DNA of 64,000 nt from Proteiniborus sp. DW1 (GCF_900095305.1 NZ_FMDO01000013.1:109077-173076), one strand, 5' to 3'. Positions 18,634-27,135 are shown, counted from the stretch's first letter. Program-made: numbers and translations. Notes: generated by a model from the letters alone, not told the origin.

Positions 18634-18861
18634 GTTCTTTCTATTAACTTTCTTAACCCAAAAATCATTTTCAGAAATCCCGCAAATAGGGCACTTTCTT
18701 ACCTTTAATCTTTTATCTTTAATAAATATAACTATGTTATTACAGTATGGACACCAGCTTTGACCACGTTTAAGTTTAATATTTCTAGGAATTTCCCTTG
18801 TATCAACCTGTTTTGCTTTTTCTATAAAATCATAAATTGTTAACTGTTTATCATTTGCCAT
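18622..18861 (-). CDS. Small zinc-ribbon protein
   Basis: 79 residues with two CxxC pairs (CPYC...CPIC, ~20 residues apart) in the C-terminal half, a typical zinc-ribbon spacing. The N-terminal TIYDFIEKAKQ helix resembles helices in small clostridial DNA-associated proteins. The ATG at 18861 follows GGGGGATTTTAG. Function unknown; it could bind nucleic acid. Confidence 0.75.
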   Translation of the reverse strand: MANDKQLTIYDFIEKAKQVDTREIPRNIKLKRGQSWCPYCNNIVIFIKDKRLKVRKCPICGISENDFWVKKVNRKNSGG

Positions 18862-18925
18862 CTAAAATCCCCCAACTCATTCTAGAACAATAAACCAAAA
18901 CAAAGGATTTTTTGTTCAATCTAAT

Positions 18926-19345
18926 TTATTTATAAAATAGGCCTGATACTTTCATTTCATCGGCTTCTGAGAATACAACTGTAAACAGCACTTCTCTAGA
19001 AATTTTAGAGAACTTTGTTTTGTAATGGACTCTAGTATAACCTTGTACCCTATCTGCTCCAATTATTTCCTTAGATTCATATTTCCCTAACTGCTTTACT
19101 ATTTCTTTAAATTTTTGTTCTGTAAGGGCACTGATCATTTGCTCATCAAAATCCTCTGAAAACAAGTTATAATCTTCTTTGCTAATCCCTATAAAAATTC
19201 TTTCTGCAGCAGCATCTGCATAGTCTTTGACTTCATCTATACTTATTTTTTCAACTTTTTGACCAGCACATCCTATGAGAAAGAATGCCAAAGAAATTAT
19301 AATAATAGACAAAATAAATTTATTAATTATCTTTATTTTGCTCAT
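18926..19345 (-). CDS. DUF3887-like lipoprotein
   Basis: 139 residues with an N-terminal signal peptide ending in LIGC (Cys ~26), so a membrane-anchored lipoprotein. The rest (DAAAERIFIGISKEDYNLFSEDF...KQLGKYESKEIIGADRV) matches the DUF3887 pattern of secreted alpha+beta proteins of unknown function. AGGAG is immediately next to the ATG, a poor spacing, but no better start exists. It follows the YhfC-like gene by 8 bases on the minus strand, so the two form an operon. Confidence 0.75.
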   Translation of the reverse strand: MSKIKIINKFILSIIIISLAFFLIGCAGQKVEKISIDEVKDYADAAAERIFIGISKEDYNLFSEDFDEQMISALTEQKFKEIVKQLGKYESKEIIGADRVQGYTRVHYKTKFSKISREVLFTVVFSEADEMKVSGLFYK

Positions 19346-19353
19346 CTCCTTTA

Positions 19354-20118
19354 TTATTCTTTATTATTAGCAGCAAAAATTTTCTTAGATTTAATAATAA
19401 ATAAAAGGCTTAAAAAGGCAACAAAAGCAATCCATAATTCAATAATCCAAACAGAAACACCTAGCATTTGAAGTATACCTGCTACTCCGTCAAGTAAGAA
19501 ATGTAATAACAAACTAAGTAATATAAAAACTTTTTTGTCCTTCATAATACCATAGGTGACTAAGAGAGCTGCAGCAATATGAAATAATATAGCAAATACA
19601 CGCTCTAAGCCTGCAGCTAAAAACAAGCTTGGTGGAGTAGTTATTAATGGAGATAATATCGAAATGTCTACATTTTCACCTGCATTTATTAGGAAGCTAA
19701 ATAATATATTTGCTACATATGAAAGACCAACTAACAATATTGCCTCAATTCCACCATGACCAATTCCATATGCTAGACCATTTTTCCTATCTAGTTCTTT
19801 TTTTAACATGAATTTAAGACCTAAATATCTTGCAACAGTTTCAAAAAGCCCAGCAGTAAAGGCTAGTATTATTACAGCTACTACCATATTATCTGATACA
19901 AATGACTGGTACCATGACTTATATGAAATAAAATTTATGATTGGTACTCTGATTAAACCTTGAAATATGAAAAACATTAAGGCACCTATAAGTACGGCTT
20001 TAATAGAAATTTTTTCTTTTTTATAAAAATAAGCCACGAGACCTACAGGAAAACCTATAGACAAAAAAAGAGAAGTAAACATAAAAACAATAGATAAGCT
20101 ACGGACTATAACAATCAC
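19354..20118 (-). CDS. YhfC-family intramembrane glutamic protease-like protein
   Basis: 254 residues with about seven membrane helices. Conserved polar positions in helices are FETVARYLG (Glu ~93) and GIGHGGIEA (His ~121, Glu ~125), as in the YhfC/CPBP-like family of putative intramembrane proteases. The start is unclear: the frame opens with a GTG (20118) lying inside its own GAGGTG site; an ATG 12 codons later (20082) has no site. It is transcribed with the downstream lipoprotein gene. The substrate is unknown. Confidence 0.75.
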   Translation of the reverse strand: MIVIVRSLSIVFMFTSLFLSIGFPVGLVAYFYKKEKISIKAVLIGALMFFIFQGLIRVPIINFISYKSWYQSFVSDNMVVAVIILAFTAGLFETVARYLGLKFMLKKELDRKNGLAYGIGHGGIEAILLVGLSYVANILFSFLINAGENVDISILSPLITTPPSLFLAAGLERVFAILFHIAAALLVTYGIMKDKKVFILLSLLLHFLLDGVAGILQMLGVSVWIIELWIAFVAFLSLLFIIKSKKIFAANNKE

Positions 20119-20269
20119 CTCGTTTACATTTTATACCTACATTATAACAGTAATGCTCTTCAAGCTCAAATCTAAAATATATTATATAATAAAAAGTAAT
20201 TTAAAGGAAATCTAGAATTAATTATAGAATAGTATTAAATATATATACTATTTTATGAGGGGGAATTAT

Positions 20270-20575
20270 ATGAGTTTTCATAACTTAAATGATCCAGCGG
20301 GATTTTCAAATAAAAACTATAATCAAAAGCATTATCAAAACTACTACGGTACAGGCAACAGGGGAGGAGGAACAGAAGAAGTTGTTTCTATTGGTACATG
20401 GATAGTTATATTAATACTCACTGCAATTCCAGTGATTAATATTATTTCATTTTTCATTATGGCACTTGGGGTAGAAAATGAAAACATTAAAAATTATGGT
20501 AAAGCTTCATTAATAATTGTAGGAATCGGATTAGCTTTGGGCATTCTTTTGGCTGGGTGTTTTTCCACATTTTAG
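20270..20575 (+). CDS. Small two-helix membrane protein
   Basis: 101 residues from the ATG at 20270, which follows GAGGGGGAATTAT; an earlier in-frame ATG at 20255 has no site. The first ~40 residues are Asn/Tyr/Gly-rich and hydrophilic. Two hydrophobic helices follow, around residues 45-65 and 77-98. Similar short membrane proteins are common in clostridia. No function can be assigned. Confidence 0.7.
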   Translation: MSFHNLNDPAGFSNKNYNQKHYQNYYGTGNRGGGTEEVVSIGTWIVILILTAIPVINIISFFIMALGVENENIKNYGKASLIIVGIGLALGILLAGCFSTF

Positions 20576-20585
20576 GTTTTTATTC

Positions 20586-20612
20586 GAAAAAAGCCCCCTG
20601 AGATAGAGGGCT
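20586..20612 (-). terminator. Terminator of the triple-repeat protein gene
   Basis: On the minus strand, AGCCCT pairs with the complementary GGGGGCT and is followed by TTTTTTCG. It lies 12 bases after the stop of the minus-strand gene. Confidence 0.7.
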
Positions 20613-20623
20613 AAGTTTGTTGA

Positions 20624-20971
20624 TTAATAAAACCTATTAGAGATTGAGCTGTTAGAGTTTTGTACTTTTTGTCTTACCTTTTGTTGTTCATTTTGTCCTA
20701 CTGAGGTAGAATTACTTAACGTGGGCACCATACCTGATGTTATACCCATGCCAAATGAGTTAGTATTGTTCATATTTTGCTTTATATAGTTCATTTCTCC
20801 AAAGCCTACTGAAGTAGAATTATTTAGGTTTGGCATGGTGTTTGATACTAAACCAGTTGTGAAGCCCTGATTCATGTTATTGTTTATTTTTTGTCTGACA
20901 CTTTGGAGCTCACCTTGGTTTACAGACTGAGAATTTTGCAGATTAGGAATTCTACCTATAGATTTTTTCAT
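20624..20971 (-). CDS. Asn/Ser/Gln-rich protein with three internal repeats
   Basis: 115 residues from the ATG at 20971, which follows GGAGG; an in-frame ATG 13 codons earlier is unlikely. The protein is built from three ~36-residue repeats beginning near residues 7, 45 and 81. Each has the form (I/M/V)P-x-L-x-NS-x-SV..., then a polar helix like VRQKINN/IKQNMNN/VRQKVQN, then Gly/Phe/Thr. There are no cysteines and no signal peptide. The composition recalls gamma-type spore proteins of Bacillus, but no GPR cleavage motif was seen, so that is only a hint. No family is recognised. Confidence 0.7.
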   Translation of the reverse strand: MKKSIGRIPNLQNSQSVNQGELQSVRQKINNNMNQGFTTGLVSNTMPNLNNSTSVGFGEMNYIKQNMNNTNSFGMGITSGMVPTLSNSTSVGQNEQQKVRQKVQNSNSSISNRFY

Positions 20972-21190
20972 TAGCTCATCCTCCAAGTATAGTTTTCGTA
21001 AGCTATTCACTTACACATTTATTATCTGCAATTTGAAATTTAATATATACTATAAATAATTGATAATTTTGATTACTTTACCAATATTTTTTGTTATTAT
21101 TTAGTCAAACTCTGTTATATCCTATTTAAGTGTGGTATATTATAAATATAGAGATAAAAATTATTCACTAAGTTGAAAGGGGGCTAAAAT

Positions 21191-21649
21191 TTGGAGTTTC
21201 AACTGTCTAATAGTATGTTATGGCTCATAGCAGCTGTAGCCTTTGGATTTATTGAAGCTATAACCCTTGGCATAGCTACTATATGGTTTTCTATAGGTGC
21301 TTTAATAGCTTGGGTAGTTTCATTATTTGAAACACCATTATGGGTACAGATTGTAGTGTTCTTAGTATCTTCAAGTGTGCTTCTATATTTTACAAGACCT
21401 ATTGCACAAAAATTTCTTAAAATAGGGCACACAAAAACTAATGCTGAGACAATAAAGGGAAAGACGGGAATTGTTATAAAAGAAATTGATAATATTCAAG
21501 GGACAGGACAGGTTAAAGTTGCTGGGCAGATATGGTCAGCAAAATCCTTCAGTGATGAAAAGATCACCGAAGGTAATATTATAGAAATAGTAGATATACA
21601 AGGTGTAAAGCTAGTAGTAAAACAAAAAAATGAGGGGGAGAAATCGTAA
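21191..21649 (+). CDS. NfeD family membrane protein
   Basis: 152 residues from a TTG start at 21191, following AAGGGGG. Two to three hydrophobic helices (residues ~8-75) precede a soluble OB-fold domain (~85-150; KGKTGIVIKEI...GQVKVAGQIWSAKS), the standard short NfeD form. NfeD proteins accompany SPFH proteins and may help membrane microdomain organisation. The stop codon shares bases with the ATG of the SPFH gene (TAATG), so they are translationally coupled. Confidence 0.92.
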   Translation: MEFQLSNSMLWLIAAVAFGFIEAITLGIATIWFSIGALIAWVVSLFETPLWVQIVVFLVSSSVLLYFTRPIAQKFLKIGHTKTNAETIKGKTGIVIKEIDNIQGTGQVKVAGQIWSAKSFSDEKITEGNIIEIVDIQGVKLVVKQKNEGEKS

Positions 21650-22584
21650 TGGGAGGAATTATAACTATTATTATTTTAGCTTTTATTGCATTAATATTAA
21701 TTATGACAAATATTAGAATAGTACCACAGGCATATGCTTTTGTTGTTGAAAGACTAGGAGCATATCAAGCTACTTGGGATGTAGGGTTGCATGTCAAGGT
21801 ACCTTTAATAGATAGAGTAGCTAAAAGAGTTTCTTTAAAAGAGCAAGTTGCAGATTTTCCACCACAACCAGTTATAACTAAAGATAATGTAACTATGCAA
21901 ATTGATACAGTTGTTTTTTTCCAAATAACTGACCCTAAGCTATTTACCTATGGTGTTGAGAATCCTATTGCAGCAATTGAAAATCTTACAGCTACAACTT
22001 TAAGAAATATAATAGGGGATTTAGAGCTAGATGAAACTCTAACTAGCCGTGACACTATAAATACAAAGATGCGTTCAATACTTGACGAAGCTACTGATCC
22101 ATGGGGAATTAAAGTAAATAGAGTGGAGTTAAAGAATATAATTCCACCAAGAGAAATTCAAGATGCTATGGAAAAGCAAATGAAGGCAGAAAGAGAAAGA
22201 AGAGAATCTATACTTATAGCAGAGGGAGAAAAGAAATCAGCAATTCTTGTATCCGAAGGTAAGAAAGAGTCTGCTATCCTAGAAGCAGAAGCTGAAAAAC
22301 AAGCAGCCATTCTAAGAGCAGAAGCTAAGAAAGAAGCTGCCATTAGAGAAGCAGAAGGTCAAGCTGAAGCTATATTAAAAGTTCAACAAGCAACAGCAGA
22401 AGGTATTAAGATGATAAAAGAAGCAGGAGCAGACCAGTCTGTTATTGCTCTTAAGAGCTTAGAATCACTTGCAAAGGTTGCAGATGGAAAAGCTACAAAG
22501 ATAATTATTCCTTCTGAAATACAAAATCTAGCAGGACTTGCAATGTCACTGAAAGAAATAGTAAATAATGATGAAAATAAATAA
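21649..22584 (+). CDS. SPFH/band-7 membrane protein (paraslipin/QmcA-like)
   Basis: 311 residues. One N-terminal membrane helix (~3-22) is followed by the band-7 domain (IRIVPQAYAFVVERLGAYQATWDVGLHVKVP...). A long Ala/Glu-rich coiled coil comes next (~165-250, with repeats like KKESAILEAEAEKQAAILRAEA), then a C-terminal tail. Members form oligomers in membrane microdomains and partner NfeD, encoded just upstream here. Confidence 0.94.
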   Translation: MGGIITIIILAFIALILIMTNIRIVPQAYAFVVERLGAYQATWDVGLHVKVPLIDRVAKRVSLKEQVADFPPQPVITKDNVTMQIDTVVFFQITDPKLFTYGVENPIAAIENLTATTLRNIIGDLELDETLTSRDTINTKMRSILDEATDPWGIKVNRVELKNIIPPREIQDAMEKQMKAERERRESILIAEGEKKSAILVSEGKKESAILEAEAEKQAAILRAEAKKEAAIREAEGQAEAILKVQQATAEGIKMIKEAGADQSVIALKSLESLAKVADGKATKIIIPSEIQNLAGLAMSLKEIVNNDENK

Positions 22585-22590
22585 AAATCA

Positions 22591-22614
22591 ATGGCGCCTC
22601 ACATAAGGCGCCAT
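22591..22614. terminator. Bidirectional terminator hairpin
   Basis: A 9-bp G/C-rich perfect stem (ATGGCGCCT with AGGCGCCAT) lies between the convergent SPFH and beta-CASP genes. Short A-rich and T-rich flanks are seen on each side. Confidence 0.7.
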
Positions 22615-22620
22615 AAGTAT

Positions 22621-24252
22621 TTATTCACTAACTATAATATTTAAATCCATAAGCTTTTTCTGAAGCTCAATAAGATTATTTTTAATAGAATCATAGTCCT
22701 CATTTAAGGTTTTATCATCAATGATTTTACCAGTCTTTGATATAAGTCCTTCAAACTGGTCATATACCCTTTGTAATTCTTCTTTAATATCATCCTTAAG
22801 CTTAATAGTCTCTACCATATCATACTGAGTATCTTCTAAAATACTGGTATCTAATTCATATACAGAATTCATATTAGGTATTACTGGTTTAATATTAAAG
22901 TTATCTTCTATAGCTTGTGCTAATCCTAAAGCCGACTCTTTTTCGCCATGAACTATGAAAATATTAGAAGGTATTTTCTTAAAACCCTTTATCCAGTTTA
23001 TAAGTCCTTTTTTATCAGTATGACCTGAAAAACCTTCAACACTATAAATCTCAGCTTCTACAGCTATTTCATCTCCTAATAGTTTAACCTTTTTTGCTCC
23101 ATCTTTAATTATTCTTCCTAATGTACCTTCTGCCTGATATCCTACAAAGACAATACTATTTAATTTTTTCCAAAGGTTGTATTTAAGGTGATGCCGTATT
23201 CTACCTGCAGTACACATTCCACTGGCAGAAATAATAACTTTAGGAAATTCATAGGTGTTTAATCTCATTGAATCCTCTTGTGTTCTAATATAGTAAAGGT
23301 TTGGAAATTCAAATGGATTATCTCCATTTAATATCAATCTTTTTGCTTCTTCGTCAAAGCAATCAGAGTTGTTTTGGAAAACTTCTGTAGCAGATACAGC
23401 CATAGGACTATCAATGTATATTGGGATTTTCATAAATTCTTCTATGTTATCATTATACTCATAATACTTATTTAGTTCATAAATTAACTCTTGGGTTCTA
23501 CCTACTGCAAATGATGGGATTATGACAGAACCTCCTCTAGTAACAGTGGTATTTATAATATCAGTAAGCTTGTGGACCCTATCCTCTAAGTTTTCATGTA
23601 TCCTATTACCATAAGTAGATTCAATAATAAGGTAGTCAGCATCTTCAACAAGCTTAGGATTCTTTAGAATAGGTTTGTTAGGCAATCCTAGGTCACCAGA
23701 AAATACAATCTTAACAGTCCTATTTTTTTCTTTTACCCAAAGCTCTACTATAGAGGAGCCTAAAATATGGCCAGCATCCTTAAATCTAACAGCTATTTCA
23801 TCATTTAATTCAATTTTTTGCTCATATAATACAGGTTTAAAATACCTTAGACTTGCGGTGGCATCTTTGACAGTATATAAGGGTTCCACTAATGGTTTAC
23901 CGGCTCTTTTTCTCTTTTTATTTTCCCACTTTGCATCAGATTCTTGAATATGACCACTATCTACAAGCATTATCTCACATAAATCGCTAGTTGCCTTAGT
24001 GGATATTATTTTTCCTTCAAAACCTTCTTTTACTAACTTAGGGATTCTACCACTATGGTCAATATGAGCATGGCTCAATATTAGAAAGTCTATATCTGCA
24101 GGATTAAACGGAAACTCTTCATAATTAAGTTTTTCAAGACTACTACTACCTTGAAATAACCCACAATCTATTAATATTTTACTTTTTTCAGTAGTTAATA
24201 AGAAACAAGAACCTGTCACTACCCTAGCAGCTCCTAGAAATTGAATTTTCAT
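22621..24252 (-). CDS. MBL-fold/beta-CASP metallo-hydrolase (RNA-processing type)
   Basis: 543 residues from the ATG at 24252, after AAAGGGGG; a possible start 40 codons earlier adds unconserved sequence. The N-terminal metallo-beta-lactamase fold has the zinc motif LSHAHIDHSG. The beta-CASP insertion and the zinc-dependent RNA-specificity C-terminal part follow (FSGDLGLPNKPI, ESTYGNR, PSFAVGRTQELIYEL, SASGMCTAGRIRHHL, FVGYQAEGTLGR, and SGHTDKKGLINWI with the final His). Such proteins are related to CPSF73 and are distinct from RNase J, with a presumed endo/exoribonuclease role. The last ~70 residues are helical and specific to this protein. Confidence 0.92.
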   Translation of the reverse strand: MKIQFLGAARVVTGSCFLLTTEKSKILIDCGLFQGSSSLEKLNYEEFPFNPADIDFLILSHAHIDHSGRIPKLVKEGFEGKIISTKATSDLCEIMLVDSGHIQESDAKWENKKRKRAGKPLVEPLYTVKDATASLRYFKPVLYEQKIELNDEIAVRFKDAGHILGSSIVELWVKEKNRTVKIVFSGDLGLPNKPILKNPKLVEDADYLIIESTYGNRIHENLEDRVHKLTDIINTTVTRGGSVIIPSFAVGRTQELIYELNKYYEYNDNIEEFMKIPIYIDSPMAVSATEVFQNNSDCFDEEAKRLILNGDNPFEFPNLYYIRTQEDSMRLNTYEFPKVIISASGMCTAGRIRHHLKYNLWKKLNSIVFVGYQAEGTLGRIIKDGAKKVKLLGDEIAVEAEIYSVEGFSGHTDKKGLINWIKGFKKIPSNIFIVHGEKESALGLAQAIEDNFNIKPVIPNMNSVYELDTSILEDTQYDMVETIKLKDDIKEELQRVYDQFEGLISKTGKIIDDKTLNEDYDSIKNNLIELQKKLMDLNIIVSE

Positions 24253-24415
24253 TTTTGTCCCCCTTTCATGGAATTGTTTGAGGATTTCAAGTATTGTATC
24301 TATTATATCATATTGCATATCACAATGAGATATTTTATTATCATTCATACTTTTATTAGAATAGTAAGTCAACTGACTCTATTATGACTAGATAAATCTG
24401 TTCATTAATTTTTGC

Positions 24416-24444
24416 TTTACACAGAACATATGTTCTGATATAAT
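24416..24444 (+). promoter_or_regulatory. Promoter with an embedded LexA/DinR-like palindrome
   Basis: TTTACA (24416-24421), a 17-base spacer and TATAAT (24439-24444) make a near-consensus promoter. The spacer is filled by the perfect 16-base palindrome CAGAACATATGTTCTG (24422-24437). Its core GAAC-N4-GTTC is the Gram-positive SOS (LexA/DinR) box. A bound repressor would block polymerase. It drives the small WYL-like gene. Confidence 0.8.
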
Positions 24445-24475
24445 ATAGTTAATGAAACATATAGGGAGTGATATT

Positions 24476-24739
24476 ATGATAGACTATGTCATCAATTACT
24501 CTTTAGAGAATCATAGAGCTATAGACATTATATATATGAAGGGTATGGAAATAACTAAAAGAAGAATTAAGGTTATAAAGATAGAAGGTGATATCATAAA
24601 AGCTATTGATTTAAGAAAAGGTCAAATAAGAAGCTTTAAGAAAAGTTTCATATTATCAGCCATGAACACATCATCTTTAATGCGAAAAGACATGAATACA
24701 ATAATTCGAAAACAAGAGACTGACAATAATATACAATAA
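24476..24739 (+). CDS. Small WYL-like domain protein under an SOS-type promoter
   Basis: 87 residues from the ATG at 24476, after AGGGAGTGATATT. The pattern NHRAIDIIYMKGMEITKRRIKVIKIEGD...AIDLRKGQIRSFKKSFILSA resembles a stripped-down WYL domain: an IxI-Y strand, then a basic strand, then a R-x-FK-x3-I ending. There is no helix-turn-helix. WYL domains bind nucleic acids or nucleotides and occur in DNA-repair and defence regulators. The LexA-like box suggests DNA-damage induction. Family assignment is by eye and moderate. Confidence 0.7.
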   Translation: MIDYVINYSLENHRAIDIIYMKGMEITKRRIKVIKIEGDIIKAIDLRKGQIRSFKKSFILSAMNTSSLMRKDMNTIIRKQETDNNIQ

Positions 24740-25021
24740 GTAACTTTTTTTAGACTGTATAATACTTATAAAATATAAAGAAGTATAAAGGAGTCCATGT
24801 AGATATAGTGCCTCTATGTTATTTTTAGGAATGAGGATTTTTTATTTAATTATATACTTTAATACTTTAGCTTCATAAATAACAAGGGATAAAATCATAT
24901 AAAAAATATTTCTATTTTCTATATGAATTTTTAATAATTATTCGAAATTTACATTCACTTTCACTTAGAATATAGATATAATTATAATATGGATAAATTT
25001 TTCACAAGAGGGGGCGTTTTT

Positions 25022-25207
25022 ATGAAAAAAGACAATTCTAAGGAATTTAAGCATTGTACTGCTTTTTGTCCTAAATGCGGAGCGGATTTATACTATTTAG
25101 ATGGAGAGTGCTATTGCAAAAATAGTAACTGTAACTGGTCATGTGGGGGATGCACTAGAGCTAAAGAGCTAATTGAAGATAAAATAGAGAAGGAGATGTC
25201 TTTTTAG
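25022..25207 (+). CDS. Small cysteine-rich (zinc-ribbon-like) protein
   Basis: 61 residues from the ATG at 25022, after GAGGGGG; an in-frame ATG 11 codons earlier lacks a site. Eight cysteines occur in a pattern of CxxxCPKCG, CYC, CNWSCGGC, suggesting two metal sites. No family recognised. The stop lies in a terminator stem. Confidence 0.7.
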   Translation: MKKDNSKEFKHCTAFCPKCGADLYYLDGECYCKNSNCNWSCGGCTRAKELIEDKIEKEMSF

Positions 25208-25227
25208 ACACCTCTTTCTCTATTTTT
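25186..25227 (+). terminator. Terminator of the Cys-rich protein gene
   Basis: A ~15-bp stem with two imperfect pairs (AGAGAAGGAGATGTC with GACACCTCTTTCTCT) overlaps the stop codon and is followed by TATTTTTAG. Confidence 0.75.
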
Positions 25228-25275
25228 AGTGTTCATTTGATTAAGATGTAATTTAGAAAGTGATTACTGTTCTAT

Positions 25276-25407
25276 TTAATATTTGCCAAATCCTTTGCCG
25301 CCACCAAATCCACATGAACAGAATATAATTACTAGTAGTATGAAGAAGAACAATAGTTCACTACCTTGATCTCCTCTGCAACCATCTTTCCAATTAGCTT
25401 CTACCAT
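25276..25407 (-). CDS. YjcZ-like small Gly/Cys-rich membrane protein (copy 1)
   Basis: 43 residues from the ATG at 25407, after AAGGAGGTTGTATTT. A short polar start (MVEANWKDGC) leads into one hydrophobic helix (~17-31). The end is glycine-rich and closes in GFGKY. This layout matches the small YjcZ-type sporulation proteins of Bacilli and Clostridia. A second, related gene lies 22 bases upstream. Confidence 0.75.
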   Translation of the reverse strand: MVEANWKDGCRGDQGSELLFFFILLVIIFCSCGFGGGKGFGKY

Positions 25408-25429
25408 AAATACAACCTCCTTATTTTAA

Positions 25430-25558
25430 TTAATATTTGCCAAAACCACCACAACTAGAACCAGAGAAGCATAGGCAGATAATTAGGATTATTATAATCC
25501 ACCATATAATATCTCCACCAAAAAAACCACAACCTTGTTTACTAGTAGCTTCTGTCAT
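25430..25558 (-). CDS. YjcZ-like small Gly/Cys-rich membrane protein (copy 2)
   Basis: 42 residues from the ATG at 25558, after AAAGGAGG. It shares the plan of its neighbour: a polar start ending in QGCGFFGG, one helix of Ile/Trp/Leu (~17-31), and a Cys/Gly tail ending in GGFGKY. The two genes are in tandem on the minus strand, with near-identical last bases, indicating duplication. A spore-coat or forespore membrane role is inferred from the family. Confidence 0.75.
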   Translation of the reverse strand: MTEATSKQGCGFFGGDIIWWIIIILIICLCFSGSSCGGFGKY

Positions 25559-25813
25559 AAAAGTACCTCCTTTATACTAAATAATTAAACATATTTATGT
25601 TGTTAATACATTATATGTGATGTAGTTTTTTTGGTGAAAAAGAAGTTAAGTTTTTTTGAATAGTATCTATTTAATTGGTAAGAAATATTATAATGGACTT
25701 TTTCTAGAGATATATTTTGGGGATATGGGTATATATGTTATAATATTCAGTTGCTTTTTTGTGATTATCAGAATATAATTATAGTATTTAATCTAAACAA
25801 AGGGGTGATTTTA

Positions 25814-26554
25814 ATGGGTAATATAGCGGCTTTTTTTGATATAGATGGAACTATCTACAGGAATTCACTGATGATTCAACATTTTAAAAAGTTAATAAAG
25901 TATGAAGTTATAGATCCATATATTTGGCATAGTAGAATTAAACACACTTATGATGAATGGGAAAAAAGATATGGTGATTATGAAGATTATTTAGAAGAAC
26001 TAGCAGATGTATATCTAAAGGAGTTAAAGGGTGTTAATAAAGCAAATACAGAATTTATTGCAAACCAGGTTATAAATATTAATGGAGATAAAGTATATAA
26101 GTATGCAAGAACAAGAATTGCTTGGCATAAAAAAGAAGGACATAAAATATTTTTCATATCTGGAAGTCCTGATTTTTTAGTATCTAAAATGGCAGAAAAA
26201 TATGGTGCAACTGAGTTTAGAGGAACAACATATGTAGTAGATGAAAATAATAATTTTACTGGGGAAATTATTAAAATGTGGGATTCGGATAATAAGCAGA
26301 AGACCTTAGATGAATTTGTAAAGAAATACGATGTAGATTTAGAAAAAAGTTTTGCTTATGGAGACACCCAAGGAGATTTTTCTATGCTTAAAATGGTAGG
26401 AAATCCTATAGCTATTAATCCAAATAAAAATCTTTTTGAATCTATAAGGAATGATCCTGACCTTTCAAAAAGAGCACAGATAATAGTGGAAAGAAAGGAT
26501 ATAGTCTATAAGCTGAATTCCAATACAGAAACTCTAAGTGGTTATTATGATTAA
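25814..26554 (+). CDS. HAD-IB family hydrolase (SerB/CicA-like phosphatase)
   Basis: 246 residues from the ATG at 25814, after AGGGGTGATTTTA; the upstream in-frame ATG lacks a site. HAD motif I is FFDIDGTIYR (nucleophile Asp), motif II FISGSP, and motif IV YGDTQGDFSML with VGNPIAINPN. The helical cap (~20-105) and overall shape match HAD-IB enzymes such as phosphoserine phosphatase-like proteins. The substrate is not determinable. The ileS promoter starts 3 bases after its stop. Confidence 0.9.
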   Translation: MGNIAAFFDIDGTIYRNSLMIQHFKKLIKYEVIDPYIWHSRIKHTYDEWEKRYGDYEDYLEELADVYLKELKGVNKANTEFIANQVININGDKVYKYARTRIAWHKKEGHKIFFISGSPDFLVSKMAEKYGATEFRGTTYVVDENNNFTGEIIKMWDSDNKQKTLDEFVKKYDVDLEKSFAYGDTQGDFSMLKMVGNPIAINPNKNLFESIRNDPDLSKRAQIIVERKDIVYKLNSNTETLSGYYD

Positions 26555-26557
26555 ACC

Positions 26558-26585
26558 TTGACAAAAATTGATAATATGGTATATT
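26558..26585 (+). promoter_or_regulatory. Promoter of the ileS T-box transcript
   Basis: TTGACA (26558-26563), a 16-base spacer and TATATT (26580-26585) precede the T-box leader. Confidence 0.7.
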
Positions 26586-26599
26586 ATTAAATATTGATA

Positions 26600-26877
26600 T
26601 TATAAATAAAGATAATAGACAACAACTATATATCAAAAGCTATGAAGAGGACAGTAGTAAAGGGAAGTAGTATACAGAGAAATAATCACTAGGTGAGAGA
26701 TTATTGCGAAGCCTTTTATGAAAATCACCTCAGAGCTTAATGCTTGAACTAAAGTAAAGCATTACGTAATATGCGTTAAATTATAATGAGTGATAGGAGA
26801 GTATTACTTTCCTATAATTTGGGTGGTAACACGGTAAACAATCGTCCCTAGGTCTTTGCGACTTAGGGATTTTTTGA
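26600..26877 (+). promoter_or_regulatory. T-box leader (isoleucine type)
   Basis: The leader carries the T-box signature GGGTGGTAACACGG at 26821-26834. Just before it is the antiterminator side. An intrinsic terminator follows at 26845-26875: a 10-bp stem (TCCCTAGGTC with GACTTAGGGA) plus TTTTTT. A plausible specifier is ATC at 26724-26726, within GAAAATCACCTC, which matches isoleucine and the downstream ileS. Uncharged tRNA-Ile would bind and permit read-through. The exact left edge is estimated. About 250 further bases separate the terminator from ileS. Confidence 0.9.
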
Positions 26878-27135
26878 TTGAATAACTTTAAACCCATATC
26901 GGTAATAAATACTATAACATGTAAACTTACTTCGGTAAATGGAGTTATGAGAATCTTTGATTTGGTTAAATTCCTCATATCAGCGTTACTGACTTTACCT
27001 TAGTGTGATTCTCTAGTAGTTTTTTTGCCTACATTCGTTAAGAACTGTAATTATAGTATTAAATCTGATGTTCGCTTAATATTTTTATTGTATTCAATAT
27101 ATTAGTGATTTTAATTAGAAGAAAGGGTGACAAAT
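26878..27135 (+). other. Untranslated spacer between T-box terminator and ileS
   Basis: 258 bases without a gene. A long-range stem pairs GAGAATC (26949-26955) with GATTCTC (27007-27013) and is followed by TAGTAGTTTTTTT, so a second attenuator-like element is possible. Confidence 0.4.

Noticed and set aside
26781..26978. 65-codon minus-strand frame across the T-box
   Set aside because: It runs antisense through the T-box terminator and has no supporting site.
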